Shown: positions 32,631-43,206, counted from the first letter of the stretch. The stretch: 64,000 nucleotides of DNA from Hyphomicrobiales bacterium (GCA_016713235.1 JADJPN010000002.1:62001-126000); one strand, 5' to 3'. Program-made: numbers and translations. The notes: generated by a model from the sequence alone, not told the origin.

Positions 32631-35009
32631 ATGCCATTTTGTTCTTCAGAATCACAACAATCCGAAAGTCCCGTGGCCGACCCGCAGTTCAAGCCTTTTC
32701 CGTTCGATGGAGCATCGCCGCCAGCGCCTCGCGCTGCCGCGCCCTCGCGGCCCGCGCCGTACCTCGCCGGGCTGAACCCCGAGCAGCAAGAAGCCGTGGA
32801 GTCGCTCGACGGCCCCGTGCTCGTGCTCGCGGGTGCCGGTACCGGCAAGACGCGCGTGCTGACGACCCGTATCGCGCATCTGCTCGCGACCAGCCGTGCA
32901 CGGCCATCGAACATTCTTTCGGTGACCTTCACGAACAAGGCCGCGCGCGAAATGAAAGAGCGCGTCGGGCATATGGTCGGCGATATCGTCGAGGGCATGC
33001 CGTGGATGGGTACGTTCCATTCGATCGGCGCGAAAATCCTGCGCCGTCATGCGGAGCTGGTCGGGCTCAACCCGAGCTTCACCATTCTCGATACCGACGA
33101 CCAGATCCGGCTCATCAAGCAGTTGCTGCAAGCCGACAATATCGACGAGAAGCGCTGGCCCGCGCGCTTCTTCGCGGGCTATCTCGACGGCTGGAAGAAT
33201 CGCGGGCTCGGTCCCGATCAGGTGCCCGCCGGCGAAGCCGCGTCGTTTGCGAATGGTAAAGGCAAGGAGCTTTACGTCGCCTATCAGGCGCGGCTCAAGG
33301 TGCTGAACGCGGTCGACTTCGGAGACCTGCTGCTCGAGAACCTCCGGCTGTTTCAGAACAACAAAGAAGTGCTCGATCAATATCAGCAGCGTTTTCGCTA
33401 CATGCTGGTCGACGAGTATCAGGATACGAACGTCGCGCAATATCTGTGGCTGCGGCTGCTTGCGCAGGGCACGCGCAACATCTGCTGTGTCGGTGACGAC
33501 GATCAGTCGATCTATGGCTGGCGCGGCGCGGATGTCGATAACATTCTGCGCTTTGAGAAGGACTTTCCGGGCGCGAAAGTTATCCGCCTCGAGCGAAATT
33601 ATCGCTCAACCGCGAACATTCTTGGTGCCGCCTCACACCTCATCGCCAAGAACAAGAGCCGTCTCGGCAAGACACTCCGCACCGAAGACGAGCCGGGCGA
33701 GAAGATCAAAGTCACCGATAGCTGGGATTCCGGCGAAGAAGCGCGGCAGATCGGCGAAGAGATCGAGCAGTTGCAGCGCAAGCAGCACCGGCTTTCCGAT
33801 ATCGCGATCCTCGTTCGCGCTTCCTTCCAGATGCGGGAGCTTGAAGAGCGCTTCATCACGCTGGGCTTGCCCTATCGCGTGATCGGCGGCCCGCGCTTTT
33901 ACGAGCGGCAGGAAATCCGCGATGCGCTCGCGTATTTCCGCGTGATCGTCTCGCCCGCCGATGGCCTTGCCTTCGAGCGTATCGTGAACGTGCCGAAGCG
34001 CGGCCTCGGCGACACCACGATGCAGATGCTGCACGACTATTCTCGGCAGCACGAGGTTCCGCTGCTGGAAGCGGCACGCGTTATTTCTTCTACCGATGAA
34101 TTGAAACCAAAGCCGCGCAAGTCGTTGCAGGATCTGATTGCGCAGTTCGATCGCTGGCGCGTAGAGCTAGACAAGATCTCGAACGAAAAGACGCCGCATA
34201 CCGAGCTTGCGCGTGTGGTGCTGGACGAGTCCGGTTACACCGAAATGTGGAAGAACGACAAATCGGCGCAGGCGGCCGGCCGCCTCGAAAACCTGAAAGA
34301 ACTCGTGCGCTCCATGGAGCAGTTCGAGAATATGCAGGGCTTCCTCGAGCATGTTTCGCTCGTGATGGATACGATCGAGGGCGGCGATGTCGATGCGGTC
34401 AATCTGATGACCCTGCATTCGGCCAAGGGTCTTGAGTTCGACACGGTGTTTTTGCCGGGTTGGGAAGAGGGAATTCTTCCGCACCAGCGTTCGCTGGACG
34501 AAACCGGGCTCTCAGGTCTTGAGGAGGAGCGCAGGCTCGCGCATGTGGGCATCACGCGCGCGAAGCAACGCGCGCTGATCTCTTTCGCATCGAGGCGTCT
34601 CACCCACGGCATGTGGAACTCCAATATGCCGAGCCGCTTTCTGGCCGAGATACCGGACGAATATATCGAGCGGGTCGAAGGCGAAGGCAGCTACGCCGCG
34701 CAAATCCAAAGCCGCTTCGAGCGCGCCGAGGCATTTTCCTCCCGCTATTCGACGCCGGGCTGGCAGCGCGCGCAGCAGCGGCGCGGCGGTTTCTCCGAAC
34801 CGCCCGGCCGCCGCAATCCGGTAACCATCGAAGGCGAAGTGCTTGCGCGCTCGAGCGGACCTTCCGCGGAGTTCGACATTGGCGAGCGCGTCTTCCATGA
34901 CAAATTCGGCTATGGCGAAATCATGGAAGTCGAAGGCACCAAGGTCACCGTTGAGTTTGACAAGGCCGGCGAGAAGAAGCTGGTGGCTTCGTTCCTGAAG
35001 AAAGCTTGA
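32631..35009 (+). CDS. uvrD: ATP-dependent DNA helicase UvrD/PcrA
   Basis: This superfamily 1 3'-5' helicase works in nucleotide excision and mismatch repair. Motif I is LAGAGTGKTRVLTTRI, Ia is SVTFTNKAAREMKER, II is YMLVDEYQDTN and III is VGDDDQSIYGWRGA. Later motifs include VIRLERNYRST, VNLMTLHSAKGLEFDTVFLPG and EERRLAHVGITRAK. The C-terminus has a Tudor-like segment (VFHDKFGYGEIMEVEGTKVTVEF). The start is uncertain: the frame is open from a TTG at 32598, and ATG 32631 and GTG 32673 are both possible. The stop overlaps prmA by TTGA. Confidence 0.93.
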   Translation: MPFCSSESQQSESPVADPQFKPFPFDGASPPAPRAAAPSRPAPYLAGLNPEQQEAVESLDGPVLVLAGAGTGKTRVLTTRIAHLLATSRARPSNILSVTFTNKAAREMKERVGHMVGDIVEGMPWMGTFHSIGAKILRRHAELVGLNPSFTILDTDDQIRLIKQLLQADNIDEKRWPARFFAGYLDGWKNRGLGPDQVPAGEAASFANGKGKELYVAYQARLKVLNAVDFGDLLLENLRLFQNNKEVLDQYQQRFRYMLVDEYQDTNVAQYLWLRLLAQGTRNICCVGDDDQSIYGWRGADVDNILRFEKDFPGAKVIRLERNYRSTANILGAASHLIAKNKSRLGKTLRTEDEPGEKIKVTDSWDSGEEARQIGEEIEQLQRKQHRLSDIAILVRASFQMRELEERFITLGLPYRVIGGPRFYERQEIRDALAYFRVIVSPADGLAFERIVNVPKRGLGDTTMQMLHDYSRQHEVPLLEAARVISSTDELKPKPRKSLQDLIAQFDRWRVELDKISNEKTPHTELARVVLDESGYTEMWKNDKSAQAAGRLENLKELVRSMEQFENMQGFLEHVSLVMDTIEGGDVDAVNLMTLHSAKGLEFDTVFLPGWEEGILPHQRSLDETGLSGLEEERRLAHVGITRAKQRALISFASRRLTHGMWNSNMPSRFLAEIPDEYIERVEGEGSYAAQIQSRFERAEAFSSRYSTPGWQRAQQRRGGFSEPPGRRNPVTIEGEVLARSSGPSAEFDIGERVFHDKFGYGEIMEVEGTKVTVEFDKAGEKKLVASFLKKA

Positions 35010-35887
35010 GCTTGGCTGCATTTCCAGAAAGTCATGTCGTTCGCGTGCGCGCGGATGAAGCAGACGCCAAACGTATCGCCGATCACTTGCTGGAGCGCTT
35101 CTTTGAAGGCGAAGGTGCAGTCGGCGCATTCGAGGCGCCGGACGGGTCGTGGATTGCCGAGGCGCATTTTCCGGAGTTGCCGGATAAGAGCGCGGTTGCG
35201 GCGGCGGTCGCGGAAATAAATCCGAATGCGAAGGCCGAATACGAAACGCTTGCCGCGAAGGACTGGATTGCCGCGAGCCTCGAAGGTCTGAAGATCGTCC
35301 GCGCCGGGCGATTTGCCATTCACGGCTCGCACGATCGCGACAAGATCAAAGCCAACGAAATCGGTATCGAGATCGAGGCGGCGCTTGCCTTCGGCACCGG
35401 CCATCACGGCACGACGCTCGGTTGCCTGCGCGCGCTGGAGAAGCTCGCTCGCGTAGAAAAACCGCGGCGCATCCTCGATGTCGGGACGGGGACAGCGGTT
35501 CTTGCTATCGCTGCTGCACGCGCGTTCCAGGCGCCGGTGATCGCAACCGAGATCGACCGCCCGTCCGTGACAGTCGCGAAAGAGAATGTGCGGGTGAACC
35601 GTGCTTCGCCTTATGCCGGCGTATTGCACACGGGGAGTTTGAGCGCACCGGTGATCACGCAATATGCGCCCTATGATCTGATTTTTGCGAATATCCTGCT
35701 GCCGGTGCTGAAGCACCTCGCGCGCCCGATTGCTTCGCTGGCAGCGCCCGGTGCGACCGTCATTCTCTCCGGTTTATTGCCGAGTCAGGGGCTCGCGGCA
35801 TTTACACGCTATCAGGCGCTTGGCTTTCGCCTGATCCGCAGCGAGACCATCGAAAACTGGACGACGCTGACACTTACAAAATTATAG
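35006..35887 (+). CDS. prmA: ribosomal protein L11 methyltransferase
   Basis: PrmA methylates ribosomal protein L11 with SAM. The protein has 293 residues. The N-terminal substrate domain is followed by the IEIEAALAFGTGHHGTT motif, the SAM loop ILDVGTGTAVLAIAAA and the catalytic-region motif LIFANILLPVLKHLA. It starts at a TTG that overlaps the uvrD stop (TTGA), an arrangement that suggests translational coupling. A strong terminator follows. Confidence 0.92.
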   Translation: MSLAAFPESHVVRVRADEADAKRIADHLLERFFEGEGAVGAFEAPDGSWIAEAHFPELPDKSAVAAAVAEINPNAKAEYETLAAKDWIAASLEGLKIVRAGRFAIHGSHDRDKIKANEIGIEIEAALAFGTGHHGTTLGCLRALEKLARVEKPRRILDVGTGTAVLAIAAARAFQAPVIATEIDRPSVTVAKENVRVNRASPYAGVLHTGSLSAPVITQYAPYDLIFANILLPVLKHLARPIASLAAPGATVILSGLLPSQGLAAFTRYQALGFRLIRSETIENWTTLTLTKL

Positions 35888-35900
35888 GTCCTGATAAAGA

Positions 35901-35931
35901 AAACGCCCCGGCTTTCGCCGGGGCGTTTCTT
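35901..35931 (+). terminator. Rho-independent terminator (possibly bidirectional)
   Basis: A perfect hairpin with 12-nt arms AAACGCCCCGGC / GCCGGGGCGTTT and a TTTC loop, followed by CTTG. It lies between convergent prmA and the 66-residue ORF and can serve both strands (A-rich on the left side). Confidence 0.85.
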
Positions 35932-35948
35932 GTTCGATGCCGGTCCGC

Positions 35949-36149
35949 TTAGCGCTGGAACGGAAGATCCTTGTAATATTCGCGGGTTTCCGCCGGCAGG
36001 TAGCTCAGATGGACGCGAATCTCGCGCTCGACCTGACGCATGCGCGCCTCGACAATGCGGTCCCAGACGCGGACCCAGAAGCTCTTACCGGCTTTCGCAT
36101 CGGCGGCGGCAGCGGGAGCAAACTTGGGGGAGTAGGTTAGTGCGGCCAT
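35949..36149 (-). CDS. conserved small hypothetical protein (66 aa)
   Basis: The start is ATG with a strong AAGGAGAA site 6-8 nt upstream, and the convergent terminator lies after its stop. The 66 residues begin MAALTYSPKFAPAAAADA. A helical, basic and aromatic-rich core follows (SFWVRVWDRIVEARMRQVEREI), then HLSYLPAETREYYKDLPF. It has no signal peptide or membrane helix. I cannot name the family. The good RBS and codon use support a real gene. Confidence 0.7.
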   Translation of the reverse strand: MAALTYSPKFAPAAAADAKAGKSFWVRVWDRIVEARMRQVEREIRVHLSYLPAETREYYKDLPFQR

Positions 36150-36339
36150 GGGAGTTCTCCTTCTTCCGCTTCAATGCCGGGGCACCGCCCGGCCGGTCTG
36201 TAATTCCTTATTGCACTGCAATGTAGTCTTTTGCGACGCACCCAGAATAGGTAAGGTTGCATGACCGATCTGATCGGCCTGCATGATTGCGGTAATGTTT
36301 GATTAACCAGTAGGCGGAAATGCCACGCAGGCGGGCAAA

Positions 36340-36852
36340 TTAGCTGCGCTTGTTGGGCATGCTGATCCTGCGGCCGATGCCTTCCGGAGCGGGAAGTGCC
36401 GCGTGGGCGGTCTTCATGGCGGCCAGCCGGTCGAGCACATCGTCGGGCAGCGCCGAGACCTTCTTCGAGTTCATGTTCACATGCAGGGCCATCTGCTCGG
36501 AGGTGGCCGACATCCAGCCTTCTTGCGCGTGATAAAGCTCGGAGAAGAAATGGATGCGTTTCTCGTCGTAGTCGATCAGCCGGATCGTGGCGCGGACCGT
36601 CTCGCCGGCCCGAAGCTCCCGCAGATAGCGGACATGGCACTCGGCGGTGAAGAAGGAATGGCCGCGCTCTTTCACGTATTCCGGTCCGAGGCCGACCAGG
36701 GAAAACGCCTCGTCCACGGAGCGGTCGATCAGCACGTTGTAATACGCCATGTTGAGATGGCCGTTATAATCGATCCAGCCGGGCTCGACCGTCATCGCCG
36801 AGGAAACGAACGGGGCGAAGAAGACAGGCTCGAAGTCGAGGTGTTGCAGCAT
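36340..36852 (-). CDS. hotdog-fold acyl-CoA thioesterase (4HBT/YbgC-like)
   Basis: A cytoplasmic thioesterase of about 170 residues with the 4-hydroxybenzoyl-CoA thioesterase-like signature VEPGWIDYNGHLNMAYYNVLID, where Asp acts as the likely catalytic residue, followed by the central helix RSVDEAF and the strand VRYLRELRAGETVRATIRLID. The precise acyl-CoA substrate is unknown. The ATG at 36852 keeps the family-like N-terminus; the frame is open up to 36981. It is divergent from the FAD-linked oxidase gene. Confidence 0.8.
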   Translation of the reverse strand: MLQHLDFEPVFFAPFVSSAMTVEPGWIDYNGHLNMAYYNVLIDRSVDEAFSLVGLGPEYVKERGHSFFTAECHVRYLRELRAGETVRATIRLIDYDEKRIHFFSELYHAQEGWMSATSEQMALHVNMNSKKVSALPDDVLDRLAAMKTAHAALPAPEGIGRRISMPNKRS

Positions 36853-37019
36853 CCGAATCTTTTCTTTGTTCTGAGTACAATCATGCATTGTAGGTTTGGG
36901 AGCGGCAATGATTTGGCGGGTTCTGGGCAATTCTTTGAACTCTCCACTCCCGCAAGGCCGGACGTGACTGACGAGCACCAAACGGCTTTGCTAGAGTTCT
37001 CTGCAACCGGAGGACGCCA

Positions 37020-38423
37020 ATGAAGAACGCCGCCCAGAAACGGGTCGACGCGGGAACCATCGAGAAGGCTATCGCCGCGCTGCACGCCAAGCTCGGCAAT
37101 AAGGTCGTGACCTCGATGGAGGTCCGCCGTCAGCACGCCAACACGACGACCTGGCTGCCGAACGAGGCCGCCGACGCGGTCGTCTATGCCGCCTCCACCG
37201 AAGACGTGCAGGATGCGGTGCGGATTGCCGCCGAGCATAAAGTGCCGGTGATCGCCTTCGGCACGGGTACGTCGCTCGAAGGTCACGTCAACGCCCCGAT
37301 GGGCGGCATCTGCATCGATGTCGCGCAGATGAATGAGGTTCTGGCCGTCCACGCCGAAGACCTCGACTGCGTGATCCAGCCCGGCGTGACCCGCAAGAAG
37401 CTCAACGAATATCTGCGCGATCAGGGCCTGTTCTTCCCGATCGATCCGGGCGCCGACGCCTCGCTCGGCGGCATGGCGGCGACGCGGGCGTCGGGCACCA
37501 ATGCGGTCCGCTACGGCACCATGAAGGACAATGTGCTGTCCTTGAAAGCCGTGTTGCCGAACGGCGAAGTGATCCGCACTGCGTCGCGCGCGAAAAAGTC
37601 ATCCGCCGGTTATGACCTGACAAGGCTCTTTGTCGGTTCCGAAGGCACGCTCGGCATCATCACGGAACTCACGCTGAAGCTCTCCGCGATTCCGGAGTCC
37701 GTTTCCGCGGCGGTGTGCCCGTTCAAGTCGGTGGAAGGCGCGTGCCAGGCGACCATTGCGACAATCCAGTCCGGCATTCCGGTCGCGCGTATCGAATTCA
37801 TCGATGCCATGGCGATCCGGGCGACCAACAATTATTCGAAGCTCAATCTTGCCGAAGCGCCGACGCTGTTTCTCGAATTTCACGGTTCGGAAGCCGGCGG
37901 AAAGAGCAGACCGAGCGCTTCGGCGACATCGCGACCGAGTTCGGCGGCGGGCCGTTGCAATGGACGACGCAAGCCGAAGAACGCACGAAGCTCTGGCAGG
38001 CGCGGCACGATGCATATTTCGCAATGATGTCGCTGCGCCCGGGCGCGAAGGCGCTCGCCACCGACATCTGCGTGCCGATTTCGAAACTCGCCGAAGCTGT
38101 GCTGGAGACCGAAAAAGACTTGCAGGAAATGAAACTGCTCGGCCCCATCGTGGGCCATGTCGGCGACGGTAACTTTCGTCAGCCTGGTCATCGACATGGA
38201 AGACAAGGACGAGCTTTCGCGTGTAAAAGTATTCCTCGACCGCCTTACCGAACGCGCACACCGCATGGAAGGCACCTGTACAGGCGAACACGGCGTCGGG
38301 CAGGGCAAGATGAAGTACATGGAAGCCGAGCATGGGCTGGCGGTCGTCGAGATGATGCGGACGCTGAAGCGCGCGCTCGACCCCGACAACATCATGAATC
38401 CCGGTAAAATAGTCGCGCTTTAG
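37020..38423 (+). CDS. FAD-linked oxidase (GlcD / D-lactate dehydrogenase family), two frameshifts
   Basis: A flavoprotein predicted to oxidise a 2-hydroxy acid such as D-lactate or glycolate. The N-terminal PCMH FAD domain is intact (VIAFGTGTSLEGHVNAP, IDPGADASLGGMAATRASGTNAVRYGTM, LFVGSEGTLGIITELTLK). At about 37900-37905 a base is missing: the next segment (TERFGDIATEFGG to GPIVGHVGDGNF) is read one frame away. At about 38177 two bases are missing, and the C-terminus (SLVIDMEDKDE to TGEHGVGQGKMKYM and LDPDNIMNPGKIV) returns to the first frame. Corrected, it would be near 468 residues. The double break may be sequence error or a decaying gene. Confidence 0.82.
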
Positions 38424-38535
38424 CCCGCGACAAGAAAGGGCTTGCCCCATTCCCGCTCAACCGGGACGCTAGGATTCGTTTGCTGGTGGACCGGGCCGCG
38501 TGGCCAAGTAGTGCTAAATTCTCGGAGCTGAATTT

Positions 38536-41500
38536 TTGCAGACAACGCTGCTAGGGCTTGGGCTTGCGCTGATCGCTGCGATCCTTGCGGCGTTCGCGGC
38601 GCCGTTCTTCATCGACTGGAACGAGTGGCGGCCGCAGCTTGAAGCACAGGCAAGCGGGCTTGCCGGAACGCGGGTCACCATCTCCGGCAATATCGATCTT
38701 ACACTGTTGCCGACGCCGGCCTTTGTTCTACGCGACGTATCGCTTGGAGACGCCGAAAAGGGCAGCGGCATTCGCGCAAATGAAATGCGCGGTTCGCTGT
38801 CGTTGACGGCATTACTCTCCGGGCGCGTCGAGGCAGACGAGTTTGTTATTTCGCGTCCCGCGATACGGCTCGTCATCGAGAAGGACGGCAAGCTTTTACT
38901 GCCCGCTGGCGCGAGCGCCGGACAGGAAATTTCGGTTAGCGCTTTTGTGCTGGAAGCGGGTTCGCTCACCATCGAAGACCGCCGCACGAACTCACTCTTT
39001 CTTGCCGACGATTTTTCCGCGCGCGGCGAACTCGTATCGCGCGAAGGACCGTTCCGGGTCGATGGCGGCTTTCGCCTGAACGGCATGCGTTGGATATTGC
39101 GCGCGTCGTCGAGCCGCTTCGGGCCGGATCATGCAGGCAAGGTGCGCCTTGCGCTGGAGCGGCCAGCGGACGCGACGTCGTTCGAAGCGGAGGGGACGCT
39201 TACACTCGCGAACGCCGCACCGCGTTTCGAAGGCCGGACAATTCTCGCACAACGCAGCGGCGGATTGCCCTGGCGCATCTCGGCTGATGCCGCGGGCGAT
39301 GCTGCCGAGCTTCGTTTCGGCAACCTCGAGCTTGTACTCGGGCAGAGCGAGTTACCGATCACGCTTTCGGGTGAAGCGAAGTTGAACCCGCGCGCGAGCG
39401 GTGCGCTGGAGATTTCGCTTGCAAGTAAACGCATCGATCTGGATCTCGGCAGCCAGAAGGCGGCGGCAAACGGCGCTGCGCATGTGCTGCCCTGGATCGG
39501 CGAAGCGCGGGCGCTGCTCAGCGCATTGCCGTTTCCCACGCAGATCGCGATTTCTGCGGATGGCATTCTTGCCGGCGGTCAGCTCTCGCGTGACGTGCGC
39601 GCCAATCTTCGCGTTCAGAGCGGAGCGATTGCGTTCGAGCGTCTGGAGGCGCGGCTGCCGGGCCGCGCGGTGATCGCGCTTACCGGAAAGACCGTGAAGG
39701 GAGATTTTTCGGGACCTCTTTCCTTCGAAACAGAAGAGCCGCAATTGTTCGCGCGCTGGCTGCTGGGTGAGGAACGCGCAGCCAAGCTGCAATGGACCTC
39801 TCCGTCTGCGTCTTAAAGGCACGCTTGCCTACAAGCCCGAGGAAGTTTCGATCAGTGGACTCCAGGCTTTCTTAGAGAATACGAAGATCGGCGGCAAGCT
39901 TGCGGCCCAGCCATGGAAAGACAGTCAAAGCCATGTGCTGCTGGCCGATCTGGAAACTGAAGGTAGCAATTTCGACGCAGTGCTTCCGGTTGCGAGAACC
40001 GTGCTTGCGCTCGCCGGTGACCTGAAGTTCAACCTCAATCTTCTTGCGACGAATTCGCGCCTTCTCGATAAGCCGCTGAAACGCGCAAGTATCGCCGCTT
40101 CGCGTCTGGACGGCGGCTTTCAGATTAAGAACCTGACCGTCGACGATCTCGACGGCATTTCGCTGACCGCCAGAAGTTCACCCGGCACGGAAAGCGGCTA
40201 CGAATTCTCGGCCGAGGCGATCAGGGCGAGTGGTCTTGCAGTTGTGCTGGAATATCTATCCGGCAGCGCGGATTTTGCCTCTATCGCCACACGCTATGCG
40301 GCGTCGCATTTCCGTTGCGCGTAGCGGGGACGCTTGCGCCGGCAAACAGACGGCTGGCGCGCTTCGGTCAAATCAGGAGAGACGCAGCTCGCGTTCAATA
40401 TCGAGCATTGCGTAACTCGCGCCAGCCGGTCGATGCGACGCTCCGTCTGCCGGAGACCGAGATCGCGGCCAAAGGCGAGTTTGGCTTCGGCGCGCAGGGC
40501 CGCTTCGACCCCGCGCTCGCGCTGAATTTCAGGTCTGCCGATCTACGCAAGGCTTTTGTGCTCGCGAGCCGCGCCTCAGCCAGTCCGCTGGCCGCGAGCG
40601 GAACGGCAAATCTGCTTCGCGAGGGAAACAATATCGTCTTCGACAAACTCGCTTTCGAACTGGCTGGTTCGAAAGGCACGGGGCGCCTCGCATTTCCCGC
40701 CGGAGACGTATCGCCATTCTCGGGGGCACTTTCGCTCGATCGCGCCAATGCGGCGGGGCTGCTGGCGCTGGCGCTGGGCCAGGCCCAAGTTTCGTATGTC
40801 GAGCTGGGCATCCCACTGCTTGCGAACTTTCCCGGTGCATTGAAGATGGAGATCGGTTCGCTGGCTGTTTCGGATCGCGTCTCTTTGCAGAAAGCGGCAT
40901 TCCAGATCCGCGCCGGACGGTTCGAAACAGTGTTCGACGATTTTCAGGCGCAACTTGCCGGTGGAAGGGTGTCGGGCATGCTGCGTGTTGCCGATACGCT
41001 TCCGCGTGTGCTCGAGATCAGGCTCGACCTGGCGGACGTGGCGCTTGCACAGCTTTTACAGGCAAAACCCTTGCGTGGCGCTTTGACTGCCGCGGTGACG
41101 TTGGGCGCCAGCGGCAATACGGAAGACGATCTGATTGCGAGTCTTTCCGGGCGCGGTGCGCTTGTGCTGTCTAATCTCGAGATCGAGCGAACCGACGCTA
41201 CCGCGGTGTCGAGCGTCCACGCATCCGTCAAAGAAGCGCCGGACGAGAAGAAAATCGAGCAAGCGCTGCTCTCGGTACTGGATCGAGGGCCGTTGAAAGT
41301 CTCCAAGCTGGAAGCGCCGCTCGTGATCACGAACGGCATGGTTCGCAGTGGCTCGGCCAAGGCGCAGGCTGGCAATATCGAAATTCGGCTTTCCGGTTCG
41401 CTGAATATCCCCAAGCGCAGCGTCGACGCACTTCTGAATATCGAGGTTGTCGGCGGTTCTTCGGTGCGGCCGGGGGCAATGGTGCGTTGGGCCGGTCCAT

Positions 41501-41718
41501 TCGACGCGCCGGAGCGCACGGTCGATGCGAAAGCGTTGATTACGGCAATCACGTTGCGCGCAATCGAGCGCGGCGGGCAGAACATCAATTTGCAAGAAGA
41601 ACGTCCGGCGCCGGCGAAGAAAAAGCGGCAGCCCGCGAAGAACGAAGTTGAGAGCGTGCCACTCTTGCCGCCGCCCGCGAATATTTCGCCCGCGCCGCAG
41701 CCAAGAAGCCAGAACTAG
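38536..41718 (+). CDS. AsmA family protein, broken by about four frame changes
   Basis: This is a large envelope protein of the AsmA superfamily, thought to act in envelope lipid homeostasis. It has a TTG start with GGAG 8 nt upstream and one N-terminal membrane helix (LLGLGLALIAAILAAFAAPFFIDW). The AsmA N-terminal motif follows (VTISGNIDLTLLPTPAFVLRDVSLG). The coding frame is +1 to about 39795, moves on to ORF 39767-40324, returns near 40303 (PLRVAGTLA), shifts again near 40340 (DGWRASVKSGETQLAFNIE), and returns after about 40415 through to 41718 (AsmA_2-like C-terminus: LRIADV-type repeats, GALVLSNLEIERTDA). Pro/Lys tail at the end. Corrected length is about 1060 residues. Confidence 0.8.
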
Positions 41719-42230
41719 GCCTTTCGCTCCAGCGTCAAGACCGAATAAGGATACTGATCTTTCTCGCCTTGCATCGGACCCTCACGACGGGTTTCACGAA
41801 ACCTGGCGCGATCGTAATATGGAAAGAAGACACCGCCTTCGGGCAAGGCATGAACTTCGGTCAGCTCGATCTTGGCTGCGGCCGGCAGCGTTTCCTCGAA
41901 CAGCGAACTGCCGCCGATGATCGCGACTTCATGCGCGCCGGTTTTTCGCGCGTCCTCGTTCGCGAGCCTTACAACTTCGTCTAGCGAATGGCCGACCAGC
42001 ACGCCTTCGGCGTGCCAGTTCTTGTCCCGTGTCAGTACGATATTGGTACGTCCGGGAAGGGGCTTGCCGATCGACTCATAGGTTTTGCGGCCCATCAACA
42101 TAGGCTTGCCCATGGTCACGGCTTTGAAGTGTTTGAGATCGCCGGGGATGCGCCAAGGCAATTGGCCCTTGCGGCCAATGACACCGTTTTCCGCAACGGC
42201 GACGACAAGAACGAGCGGCAGCGAATTCAC
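41715..42230 (-). CDS. folA: dihydrofolate reductase
   Basis: FolA reduces dihydrofolate to tetrahydrofolate with NADPH, completing the cycle driven by ThyA. The 171 residues carry the DHFR signature VAVAENGVIGRKGQLPWRIPGDLKHF (catalytic acid Asp in GDLKHF), the NADPH motif LMGRKTYESIGKPLPGR and the later EVAIIGGSSLFEE. It starts with GTG overlapping the sspB stop (GTGA). thyA is also in this window, 15.6 kb away. Confidence 0.95.
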   Translation of the reverse strand: MNSLPLVLVVAVAENGVIGRKGQLPWRIPGDLKHFKAVTMGKPMLMGRKTYESIGKPLPGRTNIVLTRDKNWHAEGVLVGHSLDEVVRLANEDARKTGAHEVAIIGGSSLFEETLPAAAKIELTEVHALPEGGVFFPYYDRARFRETRREGPMQGEKDQYPYSVLTLERKA

Positions 42231-42798
42231 TTCTTGCGGAACTTGTCGAGGCTGACGATTTCGGCACCGGAGGCGTCGGTTTTTTCGGCGGCCGGTTTTT
42301 CGTCCGCCGGCTTCTCGCGCGCGGGCTTAGCGACTTCCGGCTCCAAGCGGCGCCTTTGGTCGGTGCCATCGCCAGCGGCTTGTCGCCGGTCTTGTCATTG
42401 TTCGCGACTTTCAGTTCCCCGGTCTGGCCTTCGGCGTTTTCGTTCGAGATCACCTCGAACTGCAAACCGAACTGCACCGACGGATCGAAGAAGCCTTTGA
42501 CGGCAGCGAAGGGAATCAGGAGCCGCTCCGGCGCGCCGTTGAAAGACACGCCGACTTCGAAAGCGTGATCGCCGACCTTCAGGTCCCAGAACTGATGCTG
42601 GAGCACGATGGTCATTTCTTCGGGAAACTGCGCGCGGAGGCGATCGGAGATGCGCAAGCCATGCGCGCGCGTGTCGAAGGCGATGAAGAAGTGATGTTCG
42701 CCGGGCAGGCCATCCTTCGCGACATCGGTCAGCACTTTGCGGACGACGCCGCGAAGCGCGTCCTGCGCGAGAAGGTCGTAGCGGATTAAATCGGTCAT
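42227..42798 (-). CDS. sspB: SspB-like ClpXP adaptor / stringent starvation protein, frameshifted near 42355
   Basis: SspB adaptors hand ssrA-tagged proteins to ClpXP. The N-terminal 120 or so residues show the alphaproteobacterial SspB fold (LIRYDLLAQDALRGVVRKVL, GEHHFFIAFDT, PEEMTIVLQHQFWDLKV, FNGAPERLLIPFAAVKGFFDPSVQFGLQFE). After MAPTKG the frame changes. The neighbouring frame gives the expected acidic/Lys-rich linker and C-terminal ClpX-binding tail (EPEVAKPAREKPADEKP, GAEIVSLDKFRKK) with a stop at 42227. One missing base near 42352-42356 explains it. It lies between folA and ssrA, which supports its role in tag-dependent proteolysis. Confidence 0.88.
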
Positions 42799-42851
42799 CG
42801 AAGGATAGAACCCGATTCCGGGTGAGGGCGCCAGCGAACAGAAGAAATAGT

Positions 42852-43172
42852 GGAGGCTTCTGTTGCCAGGTGCCTCCGAACCCCGCCTGAAAGTGCTAAC
42901 CCTCAGGGCTTAATTCCCAGTGATCAAACCCGCTTACGCGGCCTGAGCAACCGGAGCATAGTTGTCATTCGCAACTATCAATGGCCCGATAACGGCGGAA
43001 CCATGCCGAGCAAAAGCCGCGCTCTTTACACCCTCGTCGATCCTATTTCGCCCCCGCCGAAGCCCGGAAATCTTTGCCGGTGCCGGGTTTTGGTGGAGGC
43101 GCCGGGTACCGCCCCCGGGTCCGAATGGTTTATTACAACGAGCGTTTATCGCCATAGCCGGATTGCTCCGGC
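42852..43172 (-). ncRNA. ssrA: tmRNA, circularly permuted two-piece form (alphaproteobacterial)
   Basis: This RNA rescues stalled ribosomes and tags the nascent protein. On the minus strand the acceptor piece comes first and ends in GGCGCCTCCACCA (terminal A at 43091). An intervening segment follows, then the coding piece starting at 43055 with GGGGGCGAAATAGG. The ends pair as a 7-bp acceptor stem with a G3-U wobble, the alanine identity element. The tag codons (42972-42934) encode ANDNYAPVAQAA and a stop. The coding piece ends near the hairpin GGAGGC/GCCTCC at 42852-42877, which may also stop transcription. End points are approximate to about 10 nt. Confidence 0.93.
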
Positions 43173-43178
43173 GCTCCG

Positions 43179-43206
43179 AATATAGGCGCTTCAGCGTGGC
43201 GGTTAA
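43179..43206 (-). promoter_or_regulatory. sigma-70-type promoter of ssrA
   Basis: On the minus strand TTAACC (43206-43201), a 16-nt spacer and TATATT (43184-43179) lie directly before the tmRNA acceptor piece and 12 nt after the stop of the small membrane protein gene. Confidence 0.6.

Noticed and set aside
36150..36339. Possible small RNA in the gap before the thioesterase gene
   Set aside because: Only short inverted repeats are visible, with no promoter-terminator pair that can be argued.
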